Shown piece by piece: positions 1-6,135 of a stretch of 9,012 nucleotides of DNA. Source of the stretch: an uncultured Actinomyces sp. (lineage in GTDB: Bacteria; Actinomycetota; Actinomycetes; Actinomycetales; Actinomycetaceae); contig CAJZDJ010000081.1 of assembly GCA_915063485.1 (NCBI GenBank), positions 1 to 9,012 on the forward strand. The letters are read 5' to 3'. How positions within the stretch are numbered: position 1 is the first letter of the stretch; the number at the start of each line of letters is the position of its first letter. The notes below the pieces were generated by a model. That model was not told where the DNA came from, made no database searches, and saw nothing but the letters and a program-made list of their open reading frames with translations. Made by a program: the position numbers and the translations under genes.

Positions 1-1
1 T

Positions 2-217
2 GGGGGAGTGAGTATGTGGGCCTATATGGTGATCTATACGGCTGGGCGTATTTGGGTTGAGTATCTGCGAATTGATGATGCACAGCATATTTTAGGTATT
101 CGTCTTAATGTGTGGACATCAGCCGTGGTGTGTCTAATTGGTTTAACTGGCATGTTTTTAACGCTGCGCAAACAAAAAGCATCTACGCAGGTGGGAGCCG
201 GTTTGGAGGGCGAGTGA
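2..217 (+). CDS. lgt: Prolipoprotein diacylglyceryl transferase, C-terminal end (5' truncated by window)
   Basis: Lgt is an inner-membrane enzyme that moves diacylglycerol from phosphatidylglycerol to the lipobox cysteine of prolipoproteins. Only about the last 71 codons are present; the frame is open to the window edge, so the start lies upstream. The visible segment contains YTAGRIWVEYLRID followed by ILGIRLNVWTS, which matches the conserved C-terminal Lgt block (aromatic Y-x-x-x-R-x-x-x-E-x-x-R followed by RLNxWTS). A last hydrophobic membrane segment (AVVCLIGLTGMFLTL) and a short basic, polar cytoplasmic tail follow. The codon use is more AT-rich than in the genes downstream. Lgt lying just before pyk is a familiar actinobacterial arrangement. 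The assignment rests on this conserved tail only. Confidence 0.88.
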   Translation, partial: GGVSMWAYMVIYTAGRIWVEYLRIDDAQHILGIRLNVWTSAVVCLIGLTGMFLTLRKQKASTQVGAGLEGE

Positions 218-295
218 CGGTTTTGCTTGAAAGTGAAACTGGGTGCTGAATTAGCTTCATGAATGTTTAGGCTACAGTTAGCGCCGATTGTGGTC

Positions 296-301
296 TAATC
301 T
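296..301 (+). promoter_or_regulatory. Candidate -10 box (TAATCT) for leaderless pyk transcript
   Basis: TAATCT fits the actinobacterial -10 consensus TANNNT and ends exactly 7 nt before the ATG at 309, so transcription would begin at or next to the start codon. No Shine-Dalgarno sequence precedes that ATG. No convincing -35 is visible; TACAGT at 273-278 has the right spacing but a poor match. This is inferred from sequence only. Confidence 0.45.
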
Positions 302-308
302 TGTTTAC

Positions 309-1736
309 ATGCGTAGAGCCAAAATTGTTTGCACCCTCGGTCCCGCAACCGAGTCCCCCGAGCAGGTACAGGCCCTAGTTGACGCAGGCATGAACGTGGC
401 ACGTATTAACCGTAGCCACGGTAGTGCTAAAGACCAGGAAGTTGTTATCGATCGCGTGCGCGCTGCTGCTGCAGCCTCCGGCCGTCCGGTAGCCATCCTG
501 GTTGACCTACAGGGTCCCAAGATTCGCCTAGGGCGTTTCGTGGATGACCAGAAGGTCATGCTCAACAAGGGCGACGAGTTCACTATTACCATTGATGACG
601 TGCTTGGTACCGTCAAGCGCGCATCTACTACCTACAAGGGTCTGCCTGGAGACTGTGCTCCTGGCGACATGTTACTTATCGACGACGGCAACGTGGCCAT
701 TCGCGTTGTGGCCGTCACCGACACTGATGTAATCACCAAGGTGGAGGTGCCCGGCTACGTTTCTAACCACAAGGGCATTAACCTGCCTGGTGTTGCCGTT
801 TCTGTGCCCGCCCTGAGTGAGAAGGACCGTGAGGACCTGCGCTGGGGTCTAAACATCGGCGCAGACATTATTGCTTTGTCCTTCGTGCGTAACGCTAAGG
901 ACATTGAAGATGTACACCAGATCATGGACGAGGAAGGTATCCGCCGTCCGGTGATCGCCAAGATTGAAAAGCCCCAGGCTGTAGATAACCTAGAGCAGAT
1001 CGTAGATGCCTTCGACGGCATTATGGTGGCTCGTGGTGACCTGGGTGTTGAGTATCCGCTAGAGGCTGTGCCGCTAGTGCAAAAGCGCGCCATTGAGTTG
1101 GCCCGCCGCTACGCTAAGCCGGTTATCGTGGCCACCCAGGTGCTCGACTCCATGATTTCTAACCCGCGCCCCACCCGTGCAGAGGCTTCTGACTGCGCTA
1201 ACGCCATTCTCGACGGCGCCGACGCGGTTATGCTCTCGGGTGAGACTTCCGTGGGTGCTTACCCCATTGAGGCCGTTCGCACCATGGCCTCGATTATTGA
1301 AAACGTTGAGGAAAACGGTGGTGACCGCATCGCTGCGCTAGGCAGTGAACCCCACACCGTTGGTGGCGCTATCACCCGCGCTGCTGCCGGTATTGGTGAG
1401 CGCATTGGTGCCACCCACCTGGTGACCTTCACTCAGTCTGGTGACACCGCACGCCGTCTATCGCGTCTGCGTAACCACATTCCGCTACTGGCCTTCTCTC
1501 CGTTGCAGACCACCTGCAACCAGCTGTCGGTCTCTTGGGGTGTGCACGCCTACAAGGTTGACGAGGTACGCCACACCGATGAGATGGTCAAGCAGGTAGA
1601 CCACTTCCTGCGCGAGAAGAAGCTAGCTCCTGAGGGCGCTCAGGTAGTTATCGTGGCCGGTATGCCTCCGGGCACCCCCGGTGCTACCAACTCCATCCGT
1701 GTGCACACGGTTGGCGAGCAGGTAGACTTCGACTGA
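309..1736 (+). CDS. pyk: Pyruvate kinase
   Basis: Pyruvate kinase converts phosphoenolpyruvate and ADP to pyruvate and ATP, the last step of glycolysis, in the cytoplasm. The 475-residue product is of normal family length. Visible motifs are MRRAKIVCTLGPA at the N-terminus, the nucleotide/phosphate-binding R32-x-N34-x-S36-H37, LVDLQGPKIRLG, the catalytic block IAKIEKPQA (K218, E220) and the ARGDLG metal-binding signature (D244). Next come NPRPTRAEASDCANAILDGADAVMLSGET and a C-terminal effector domain ending GTPGATNSIRVHTVG. Position 35 is Arg where many homologues have Phe. K110 in TYKG stands where K+-dependent enzymes have Glu. I chose the ATG at 309 over an in-frame TTG at 288 because MRRAKIVCTLGP is the usual start of the family and a -10-like box sits 7 nt upstream. 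It is monocistronic, with its own promoter and terminator. Confidence 0.97.
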   Translation: MRRAKIVCTLGPATESPEQVQALVDAGMNVARINRSHGSAKDQEVVIDRVRAAAAASGRPVAILVDLQGPKIRLGRFVDDQKVMLNKGDEFTITIDDVLGTVKRASTTYKGLPGDCAPGDMLLIDDGNVAIRVVAVTDTDVITKVEVPGYVSNHKGINLPGVAVSVPALSEKDREDLRWGLNIGADIIALSFVRNAKDIEDVHQIMDEEGIRRPVIAKIEKPQAVDNLEQIVDAFDGIMVARGDLGVEYPLEAVPLVQKRAIELARRYAKPVIVATQVLDSMISNPRPTRAEASDCANAILDGADAVMLSGETSVGAYPIEAVRTMASIIENVEENGGDRIAALGSEPHTVGGAITRAAAGIGERIGATHLVTFTQSGDTARRLSRLRNHIPLLAFSPLQTTCNQLSVSWGVHAYKVDEVRHTDEMVKQVDHFLREKKLAPEGAQVVIVAGMPPGTPGATNSIRVHTVGEQVDFD

Positions 1737-1758
1737 TTTTGTTAGCTAAATCAAACTG

Positions 1759-1787
1759 AAAGGCCCCGGCGTTAGCCGGGGCCTTTT
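1759..1787 (+). terminator. Intrinsic terminator of pyk
   Basis: A perfect 12-bp GC-rich stem (AAAGGCCCCGGC, positions 1759-1770, with GCCGGGGCCTTT, 1775-1786) closes a GTTA loop and ends in a short T run. It begins 22 nt after the pyk stop codon. The T run is only four bases, but stem strength and position make terminator function very likely. Confidence 0.88.
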
Positions 1788-1934
1788 GGCTATTCTGGAA
1801 GTCAACAACTTAATGTGACTCTAATCACTGGTATTTGTGTTGTCGTTAAAACCTACTAATCCTATGTGTTTAAGTGGGTGGATTCTTGTTTTACAAATCA
1901 GCTTTGACCTGCACAAACAATTTAAAAACCTAAG

Positions 1935-2007
1935 TGCCCCCCGTGGGATTCGAACCCACACTGGATCGATTTTGAGTCGATTGCCTCTACCGTTGGGCTA
2001 GAGGGGC
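1935..2007 (-). tRNA. tRNA-Leu (anticodon CAA), short variable arm
   Basis: The minus strand folds into a complete 73-nt cloverleaf: acceptor GCCCCTC with GGGGGGC (one G-U), T8 A9, a D arm with GCC/GGC and GG in the loop, and anticodon stem ATCGA/TCGAT around CTCAAAA. A variable loop CCAGT, T arm GTGGG-TTCGAAT-CCCAC and discriminator A73 follow. The anticodon CAA is at 1972-1974 and would read the Leu codon UUG. The variable region is only 5 nt (class I), whereas bacterial Leu tRNAs normally carry a long variable arm, so the amino-acid identity is less certain than the structure. CCA is not encoded (CTTA follows). A TACACT box on the same strand (2020-2025) could be its -10. It is divergent from the ANTAR regulator gene. 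Confidence 0.9.
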
Positions 2008-2052
2008 CGTGTGCCATCTAGTGTAACCCAGATTTTCAAGCACCTGTTCCAC

Positions 2053-2058
2053 TATACT
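2053..2058 (+). promoter_or_regulatory. Candidate -10 box (TATACT) for leaderless ANTAR regulator transcript
   Basis: TATACT is a near-consensus -10 and ends 7 nt before the ATG at 2066, with no Shine-Dalgarno sequence between, so the mRNA would start at the initiation codon. This supports the ATG at 2066 over the in-frame ATG at 2084. No good -35 can be seen at the expected distance. Confidence 0.55.
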
Positions 2059-2065
2059 ACCAAAC

Positions 2066-2671
2066 ATGAGTGCAGAGCCATTGATGTCATCACGCAAGGT
2101 CCTCGTCGCTGAAGATGAAGCCCTGATCAGACTTGATATTGTCGAAATCCTCACCGAAGCAGGCTATGACGTTGTTGGAGAAGCCTCCAACGGTGAAGAA
2201 GCAATTCGACTTGTAGAGGAACTCAAGCCAGACCTGTGCATCCTCGATGTGAAGATGCCGGTTATGGACGGGATCACCGCCGCAGAAACCATCATCAAAG
2301 AGCACTCCTGTGCAGTGGTTATGCTCACCGCTTTCTCTCAACTAGAACTTGCACGCCGTGCAGCAGACGCGGGAGCCATGGCCTACCTAACCAAGCCCTT
2401 CACCCCGGCAGACCTACTGCCAGCCATTGAAGTGGCCTACAGCCGTTTCGAAGAGATTGTTTCTCTAGAAAACGAGCTAGAGGATATGCAGGAGCGTTTC
2501 GAAACCCGCAAGCGCGTTGACCGCGCCAAGGGCCTGCTCCAAGAGCAGATGAACCTGAGCGAGCCTGAAGCTTTCCGCTGGCTACAAAAGACCTCCATGA
2601 ACCGTCGCCTTACCATGCGTGAGGTAGCCGACGCTGTAATCGAGCAGGTTGGCGGCGCCAAAAAGAAGTAG
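2066..2671 (+). CDS. pdtaR: ANTAR-domain response regulator (PdtaR type, RNA-binding antiterminator)
   Basis: The 201-residue protein has an N-terminal receiver domain (about residues 10-125), then a coiled-coil linker and a C-terminal ANTAR domain (about 137-195). Receiver landmarks are acidic E16/D17 in VLVAEDEALIR, phosphoacceptor D61 in CILDVKMP, T88 in LTAFSQ and K110 in LTKPF. The ANTAR part shows ETRKRVDRAKGLLQ, then SEPEAFRWLQKTSMNRR and a final basic GGAKKK tail. It is closely similar to what I recall of mycobacterial PdtaR (GEA, DVKMP, LTAFSQ, RDAGAMAYL). ANTAR regulators bind paired RNA hairpins and prevent termination when phosphorylated, usually by a PdtaS-type histidine kinase. 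No kinase is encoded in this window, so the partner would be elsewhere. The gene stands alone, between a divergent tRNA and a convergent thioesterase. Confidence 0.93.
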   Translation: MSAEPLMSSRKVLVAEDEALIRLDIVEILTEAGYDVVGEASNGEEAIRLVEELKPDLCILDVKMPVMDGITAAETIIKEHSCAVVMLTAFSQLELARRAADAGAMAYLTKPFTPADLLPAIEVAYSRFEEIVSLENELEDMQERFETRKRVDRAKGLLQEQMNLSEPEAFRWLQKTSMNRRLTMREVADAVIEQVGGAKKK

Positions 2672-2725
2672 ACCCTTAACGCCTCTGCCGCAAGACAGTG
2701 GCTTTAACGCTACACACTCATAAAC

Positions 2726-2750
2726 GTGGGCAGGCCCTAGGCCTGCCCAC
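2726..2750. terminator. Inverted repeat between convergent genes, possible bidirectional terminator
   Basis: A perfect 11-bp stem (GTGGGCAGGCC, 2726-2736, with GGCCTGCCCAC, 2740-2750) with a CTA loop lies between the stop codons of the plus-strand ANTAR regulator and the minus-strand thioesterase. Neither side has a clear T run. The position suits termination for both genes, but function as a classical intrinsic terminator is uncertain. Confidence 0.55.
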
Positions 2751-2792
2751 AATGGTCTTAGCGCCACTAAAACAGCCCGCGCTTAAAAACGT

Positions 2793-3188
2793 CTAAGAAA
2801 ACAGCACCCGCAACGTGCCGTGCGCAGTGAGGCGTCCGGCGTCGTCGTGAACATGAACCTGATAGGCCCCGGTGCGCCGCCCCAAATGCAAAGGCGTGGC
2901 CGTGGCACGCACCCGCCCACTCCTAACCGCACGCAAATGCGAAACATTAAGCTCAGTGCCAACCGCCACCTTCCCCTGGGGGGCAGCCTCGCGAGCAGCT
3001 ACCGAGGCGGCAGTTTCAATCAGCGCCGCACTAGCCCCGCCATGCAAAATCCCCACCACCTGCAAAGCCCCCTCAACCGGCATAGACACGATTGTGCACT
3101 GAGCGTCACGGCGCTCAACTTGCATCGCTAAAGTTTCCATTAATGTGCCCGACTCGCTAGCAATCAGGCCCTGCGTGGGATCGCTCAT
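2793..3188 (-). CDS. PaaI/YdiI-type hotdog-fold thioesterase
   Basis: The 131-residue protein has the length and motif of single hotdog-domain acyl-CoA thioesterases. The signature G-I-L-H-G-G-A-S-A-A-L-I-E-T (residues 47-59) includes the helix-capping HGG and E58 at the place of the catalytic acid. The later segment GTELNVSHLRAVRSGRVRATATPLHLGRRTGAYQVHVHDDAGRLTAHGTLRVL is the typical paired beta-strand region. Such enzymes hydrolyse aryl- or acyl-CoA thioesters in the cytoplasm as homotetramers; the substrate cannot be read from the sequence. A PaaI-like gene next to polA is a frequent actinobacterial arrangement. The start at 3188 gives the full domain; M17 is a less likely alternative. The box CAGTCT preceded by TGT (minus strand, 3196-3201) lies 7 nt before this start and may be a weak extended -10. 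The gene is divergent from polA over 47 bp. Confidence 0.88.
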   Translation of the reverse strand: MSDPTQGLIASESGTLMETLAMQVERRDAQCTIVSMPVEGALQVVGILHGGASAALIETAASVAAREAAPQGKVAVGTELNVSHLRAVRSGRVRATATPLHLGRRTGAYQVHVHDDAGRLTAHGTLRVLFS

Positions 3189-3198
3189 GCCTTAAAGA

Positions 3199-3229
3199 CT
3201 GACACGGCAAAGCCAAAAACCGCTAGCCT
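3199..3229 (+). promoter_or_regulatory. Candidate promoter of polA (leaderless)
   Basis: CTGACA (3199-3204) matches five of six bases of a -35 box, and TAGCCT (3224-3229) fits TANNNT with a 19-nt spacer. The -10 ends 6 nt before the GTG at 3236, and no ribosome-binding site intervenes, which points to a leaderless mRNA starting at GTG. The -35 overlaps the candidate -10 of the divergent thioesterase gene. Confidence 0.45.
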
Positions 3230-3235
3230 TAAACA

Positions 3236-5905
3236 GTGGATAACAAACGCCTGCTGCTAATTGACGGCCATTCAATGGCATTTCGAGCCTTCTACGCCCT
3301 ACCGGCGGAAAATTTCGTCAACGGCGCGGGCCAACACACCAACGCCGTCCATGGCTTTCTAAGCATGTTCCTGGGGCTACTTGAAGCTGAGCAGCCCACC
3401 CACGTGGCCGTGGCCTTCGACCTACCTGGCGGCACCTTCCGCACCCGCGAATATCCCGAATACAAGGGCACTCGTGACAAAACCCCTGAAGCCTTCATTG
3501 GCCAGGTAGAGCTGATCCGCCAACTGCTGGGCACACTAAATGTAACTTGTCTAAGCAAACCTGACTTTGAAGCTGACGACATTTTGGCTACGCTCACCCG
3601 CCAAGGCCTAGAACAAGGCTACGAAGTACTTATCTCCTCAGGGGACCGCGACTCCTTCCAGATGGTCACAGACCGCTCCACCGTGCTCTACCCGGTGCGT
3701 GGGGTGAGCGTGTCGCGGCGCATGACCCCCCAGGAAGTATTCGCCCGCTACGGCGTCACCCCCGCCCAATACCCCCAGCTGGCGGCGCTAGTGGGGGAAG
3801 ATAGCGACAACCTGCCCGGCGTGCCCGGAGTAGGCCCCAAAACCGCAGCTAAATGGCTAAACCGCTATGAAAGCCTAGAGGGCATCTACGCCCATGCCGA
3901 TGAAATCAAGGGCAAAGTGGGCCAGTCGCTGCGTGATCACCTTGATGATGTTAAACGCAACCGCAAACTAAACCGCCTGCTAACTGACTTAGAGCTAGAT
4001 GTGCAGCTAGAGGAGCTGAAACTAGCTGGCGCCAACCGCCACGAATTCATTTCCTTTATGGACCAAATGCAGTTTGTGTCCCTGCGTGACAAGGCTCTAG
4101 CCCAGCTAAACTTTGATACCCAAATGCCGCCGATAGAACAGCTAGCCAAAGTGGAAGCTAAGCAGCTACACCTAGATGGCCTGGCGGGCGGGCTAGAAAA
4201 GTGGCTACAGGCTGCTAACCACCCCTTGGCCTTGGCAGTTACCGGCTGCTTCACCCCGTCCATGGGCGACGCTGACACCCTGATTCTCAGCGACGGCGCC
4301 CAAAGCTTAAACATTGACCTGACCACCATTAGCCCTGCCGACGAGCAGGCGCTAGCCCAGTATCTAGCTGGCAGCCAGGAAAAATACGTAACCGACTATA
4401 AATCTACCTGGCACGCCCTACACGGGCGTGGCCTAGAGCTAAACTCAGTCAGCTTCGATGCCGCCCTAGCTGGCTATATCGCTCGCCCAGATCAGCGTGG
4501 TTACACCGTGGCCGATCTGTCCCAGCGCTGGCTAGGTATTGATCAAGAGCCCACCGGGCAAGCAGAGCAGACCCTGCTTGATTTAGAGGGCCTGGGGCAG
4601 GAGGAAGCTAGCGCCGACGACGCAGCCCTAACCCACGCCCTGGTGCCGGTACTTACCGGGCAGCTAGAAAAAACCGATTCCTTGCAGCTACTAAGCCAGT
4701 TGGAGCTGCCGGTTTCGCTCACCCTAGCGCATATGGAAAACGCCGGTATCGGCGTCGACATGGACTACCTTGAGCAGCTGCTAGGCGAGCTGGACTCGCG
4801 CGTAACCCACGCCGCCCAAAACGCCTACGACGCCCTGGGCCACACCATCAACCTATCTAGCCCCAAGCAGCTGCAGGTGGCGCTGTTTGAAGAACTAGAT
4901 ATGCCCAAAACTCGCAAAACCAAAACCGGTTACACCACCAACGCTGAGGCCCTAGAAGAGCTCTACCTTAAAACCGCCCACCCCTTCCTGGGCTACCTGC
5001 TAGAACACCGCGACGCCATTAAGCTGCGCCAAATGGTGGAGACGCTACGTAAAACCACTCGTGACGACGGGCGCATCCACACTGTTTTCCAGCAGACCGT
5101 AACCACCACCGGGCGCCTATCTAGCACCGAGCCCAATATGCAAAACATTCCGGCCCGCTCTGAAGAGGGGATGCGTATTCGTGGGGCGTTTGTGCCCGGG
5201 GAGGGCTATGAAGCTCTAATGACGGCGGACTACTCGCAAATCGAAATGCGTATCATGGCCCACCTGTCTAAAGATCAGGGTCTAATTGACGCTTTTGCTA
5301 GCGGCGAGGACCTACACCGCTATGTGGCCGCCCTGGTGCATGGCATTGACCCCGCTGAGGTCACCTCCCAGCAGCGCAGCCACATTAAAGCCATGAGCTA
5401 CGGCCTGGCCTATGGCCTGTCCACCTTCGGGCTTTCACGCCAGCTAGGTATTTCTCGTGAAGAAGCAGCCAGCCTGCGCAAAGCCTACTTTGCGCGCTTT
5501 GGGGGAGTGCAAGAGTACCTAACCGGTGTGGTTAAGCAGGCCCGCACCCTGGGCTACACCCAGACCATGGCCGGGCGCCGTCGTTATCTACCCGGACTAA
5601 ACAGCGACAACTACGCCACCCGCGAGGCTGCTGAACGCGCCGCCCTCAACGCCCCCATCCAGGGCACTGCCGCCGACATCATTAAACAAGCCATGCTAAA
5701 TGTGGAGGCTGCCCTACGCCAGCAGGGCCTAGCTAGCCGCATCTTGCTGCAGGTGCATGACGAACTCGTGCTGGAAATCGCCCCAGGTGAAGCCCAGACG
5801 GTGCAGCAGCTAGTGCGCCAGCAAATGGAAAGTGCCGCCAGCCTCAGCGTCAAACTAGAAGTTGGTGTGGGGCTGGGCAAAACCTGGCGCGACGCCGCCC
5901 ACTAG
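3236..5905 (+). CDS. polA: DNA polymerase I
   Basis: Pol I removes RNA primers, fills gaps and acts in excision repair. The 889-residue protein begins with a 5'-3' flap nuclease domain (about 1-290): LLLIDGHSMAFRAFYAL, FEADDILATL, SSGDRDSFQMV and the helix-hairpin-helix ALVGEDSDNLPGVPGVGPKTAA. The middle part (about 310-480) aligns with the 3'-5' exonuclease fold but lacks the acidic residues: LALAVTG stands where proofreading enzymes have D-x-E, so it is probably inactive, as in other actinobacteria. The polymerase domain has motif A (DYSQIEMR, D665), motif B (R-S-H-I-K-A-M-S-Y-G-L-A-Y-G, Y722) and motif C (QVHDELVLE, H841-D842). The length is close to mycobacterial PolA. The start is GTG, giving MDNKRLLLIDGHS. 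Leucine is most often encoded by CTA here, and CTAG is very frequent. No terminator with a T run is obvious right after the stop. Confidence 0.97.
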   Translation: MDNKRLLLIDGHSMAFRAFYALPAENFVNGAGQHTNAVHGFLSMFLGLLEAEQPTHVAVAFDLPGGTFRTREYPEYKGTRDKTPEAFIGQVELIRQLLGTLNVTCLSKPDFEADDILATLTRQGLEQGYEVLISSGDRDSFQMVTDRSTVLYPVRGVSVSRRMTPQEVFARYGVTPAQYPQLAALVGEDSDNLPGVPGVGPKTAAKWLNRYESLEGIYAHADEIKGKVGQSLRDHLDDVKRNRKLNRLLTDLELDVQLEELKLAGANRHEFISFMDQMQFVSLRDKALAQLNFDTQMPPIEQLAKVEAKQLHLDGLAGGLEKWLQAANHPLALAVTGCFTPSMGDADTLILSDGAQSLNIDLTTISPADEQALAQYLAGSQEKYVTDYKSTWHALHGRGLELNSVSFDAALAGYIARPDQRGYTVADLSQRWLGIDQEPTGQAEQTLLDLEGLGQEEASADDAALTHALVPVLTGQLEKTDSLQLLSQLELPVSLTLAHMENAGIGVDMDYLEQLLGELDSRVTHAAQNAYDALGHTINLSSPKQLQVALFEELDMPKTRKTKTGYTTNAEALEELYLKTAHPFLGYLLEHRDAIKLRQMVETLRKTTRDDGRIHTVFQQTVTTTGRLSSTEPNMQNIPARSEEGMRIRGAFVPGEGYEALMTADYSQIEMRIMAHLSKDQGLIDAFASGEDLHRYVAALVHGIDPAEVTSQQRSHIKAMSYGLAYGLSTFGLSRQLGISREEAASLRKAYFARFGGVQEYLTGVVKQARTLGYTQTMAGRRRYLPGLNSDNYATREAAERAALNAPIQGTAADIIKQAMLNVEAALRQQGLASRILLQVHDELVLEIAPGEAQTVQQLVRQQMESAASLSVKLEVGVGLGKTWRDAAH

Positions 5906-5980
5906 TTATAAAAGTGATAGATAACACCAGAAGATAATTACTAGCTGTTGTTAATACCCTGTTATTTATACCTGTCTAAC

Positions 5981-5989
5981 TGATAGGGT
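5981..5989 (+). promoter_or_regulatory. rpsA: Candidate extended -10 of rpsA (TGATAGGGT)
   Basis: TGA directly followed by TAGGGT has the form TGN-TANNNT of an extended -10. CTGTTA at 5959-5964 could serve as a poor -35 with a 19-nt spacer. It would start transcription near 5996 and give rpsA an untranslated leader of roughly 135 nt. The surrounding 80 bp is clearly more AT-rich than the flanking genes, as expected of a promoter region. Other AT-rich boxes nearby (TATACC at 5967-5972) cannot be excluded. Confidence 0.38.
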
Positions 5990-6007
5990 GAGCAGCGTAT
6001 GCCCCTA

Positions 6008-6023
6008 ATCTGTGTAAACAGAT
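6008..6023 (+). other. Small hairpin with GUAA tetraloop in the rpsA leader
   Basis: ATCTGT and ACAGAT pair perfectly over 6 bp around GTAA, which as RNA is a GNRA tetraloop. It is not followed by a T run, so it is not a terminator. It would sit near the 5' end of the predicted rpsA mRNA, where it could stabilise the transcript or dock with another element. The function is inferred. Confidence 0.4.
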
Positions 6024-6054
6024 CAAGCATTTAACAATGTGCAGCGGCTAACTG

Positions 6055-6097
6055 GGACGGACCTAGTTGACCGTATGCGGGGCAGGCATGTTCGTCC
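6055..6097 (+). promoter_or_regulatory. Structured part of the rpsA leader with alternative pairings
   Basis: GGACGGAC (6055-6062) can pair with GTTCGTCC (6090-6097) over 8 bp including one G-U. The loop would hold the GGGG ribosome-binding stretch and the ATG of the leader ORF. A competing helix GCGGG (6077-6081) with TCCGC (6095-6099) uses three of the same bases (6095-6097) and would bury the GGGG instead. Two mutually exclusive helices around a start site are what translational control would need, but no regulator or ligand can be identified from this sequence. Confidence 0.3.
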
Positions 6098-6123
6098 GCA
6101 ACTACTTTTCCGTATTCGGAGCA
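6071..6123 (+). repeat. Duplicated 14-nt element before both start codons of the rpsA leader
   Basis: CCGTATGCGGGGCA (6071-6084) and CCGTATTCGGAGCA (6110-6123) agree at 12 of 14 bases. Each contains a mini-hairpin CCG-TATN-CGG followed by a purine-rich ribosome-binding stretch (GGGG or GGAG). The first copy precedes the leader ATG at 6088, the second the rpsA ATG at 6132. The copies start 39 nt apart. Confidence 0.55.
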
Positions 6124-6135
6124 ACTTCTAAATGA
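6088..6135 (+). CDS. Putative 15-codon leader peptide overlapping rpsA start
   Basis: An ATG at 6088 opens a short frame encoding MFVRNYFSVFGATSK and ending at TGA 6133-6135, which overlaps the rpsA start in the arrangement ATGA. GGGG (6079-6082) lies 5 nt before its ATG and could act as its ribosome-binding site. The overlap would allow ribosomes ending the leader to restart on rpsA (translational coupling). The peptide is aromatic-rich (F, Y, F, F) and resembles no family I know. Because it is so short, chance is a real alternative; conservation in relatives would decide. Confidence 0.35.
   Translation: MFVRNYFSVFGATSK
6118..6121 (+). promoter_or_regulatory. rpsA: Ribosome-binding site of rpsA (GGAG)
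   Basis: GGAG lies 10 nt before the ATG at 6132. It is the clearest Shine-Dalgarno sequence at an annotated start in the window, in contrast to the probably leaderless genes. It lies in the last part of the putative leader ORF, so a ribosome translating that ORF would pass over it. Confidence 0.65.

Noticed and set aside
288..308. In-frame upstream TTG start for pyruvate kinase adding seven residues
   Set aside because: No ribosome-binding site, the added residues match nothing in the family, and the -10-like box lies inside this segment. ATG 309 gives the usual MRRAKIVCTLGP start.
1788..1934. AT-rich stretch between the pyk terminator and the tRNA as a possible gene or terminator
   Set aside because: No ORF of note and only very short inverted repeats. 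TTTTT just after the tRNA 3' end on the minus strand is not preceded by a separate hairpin.
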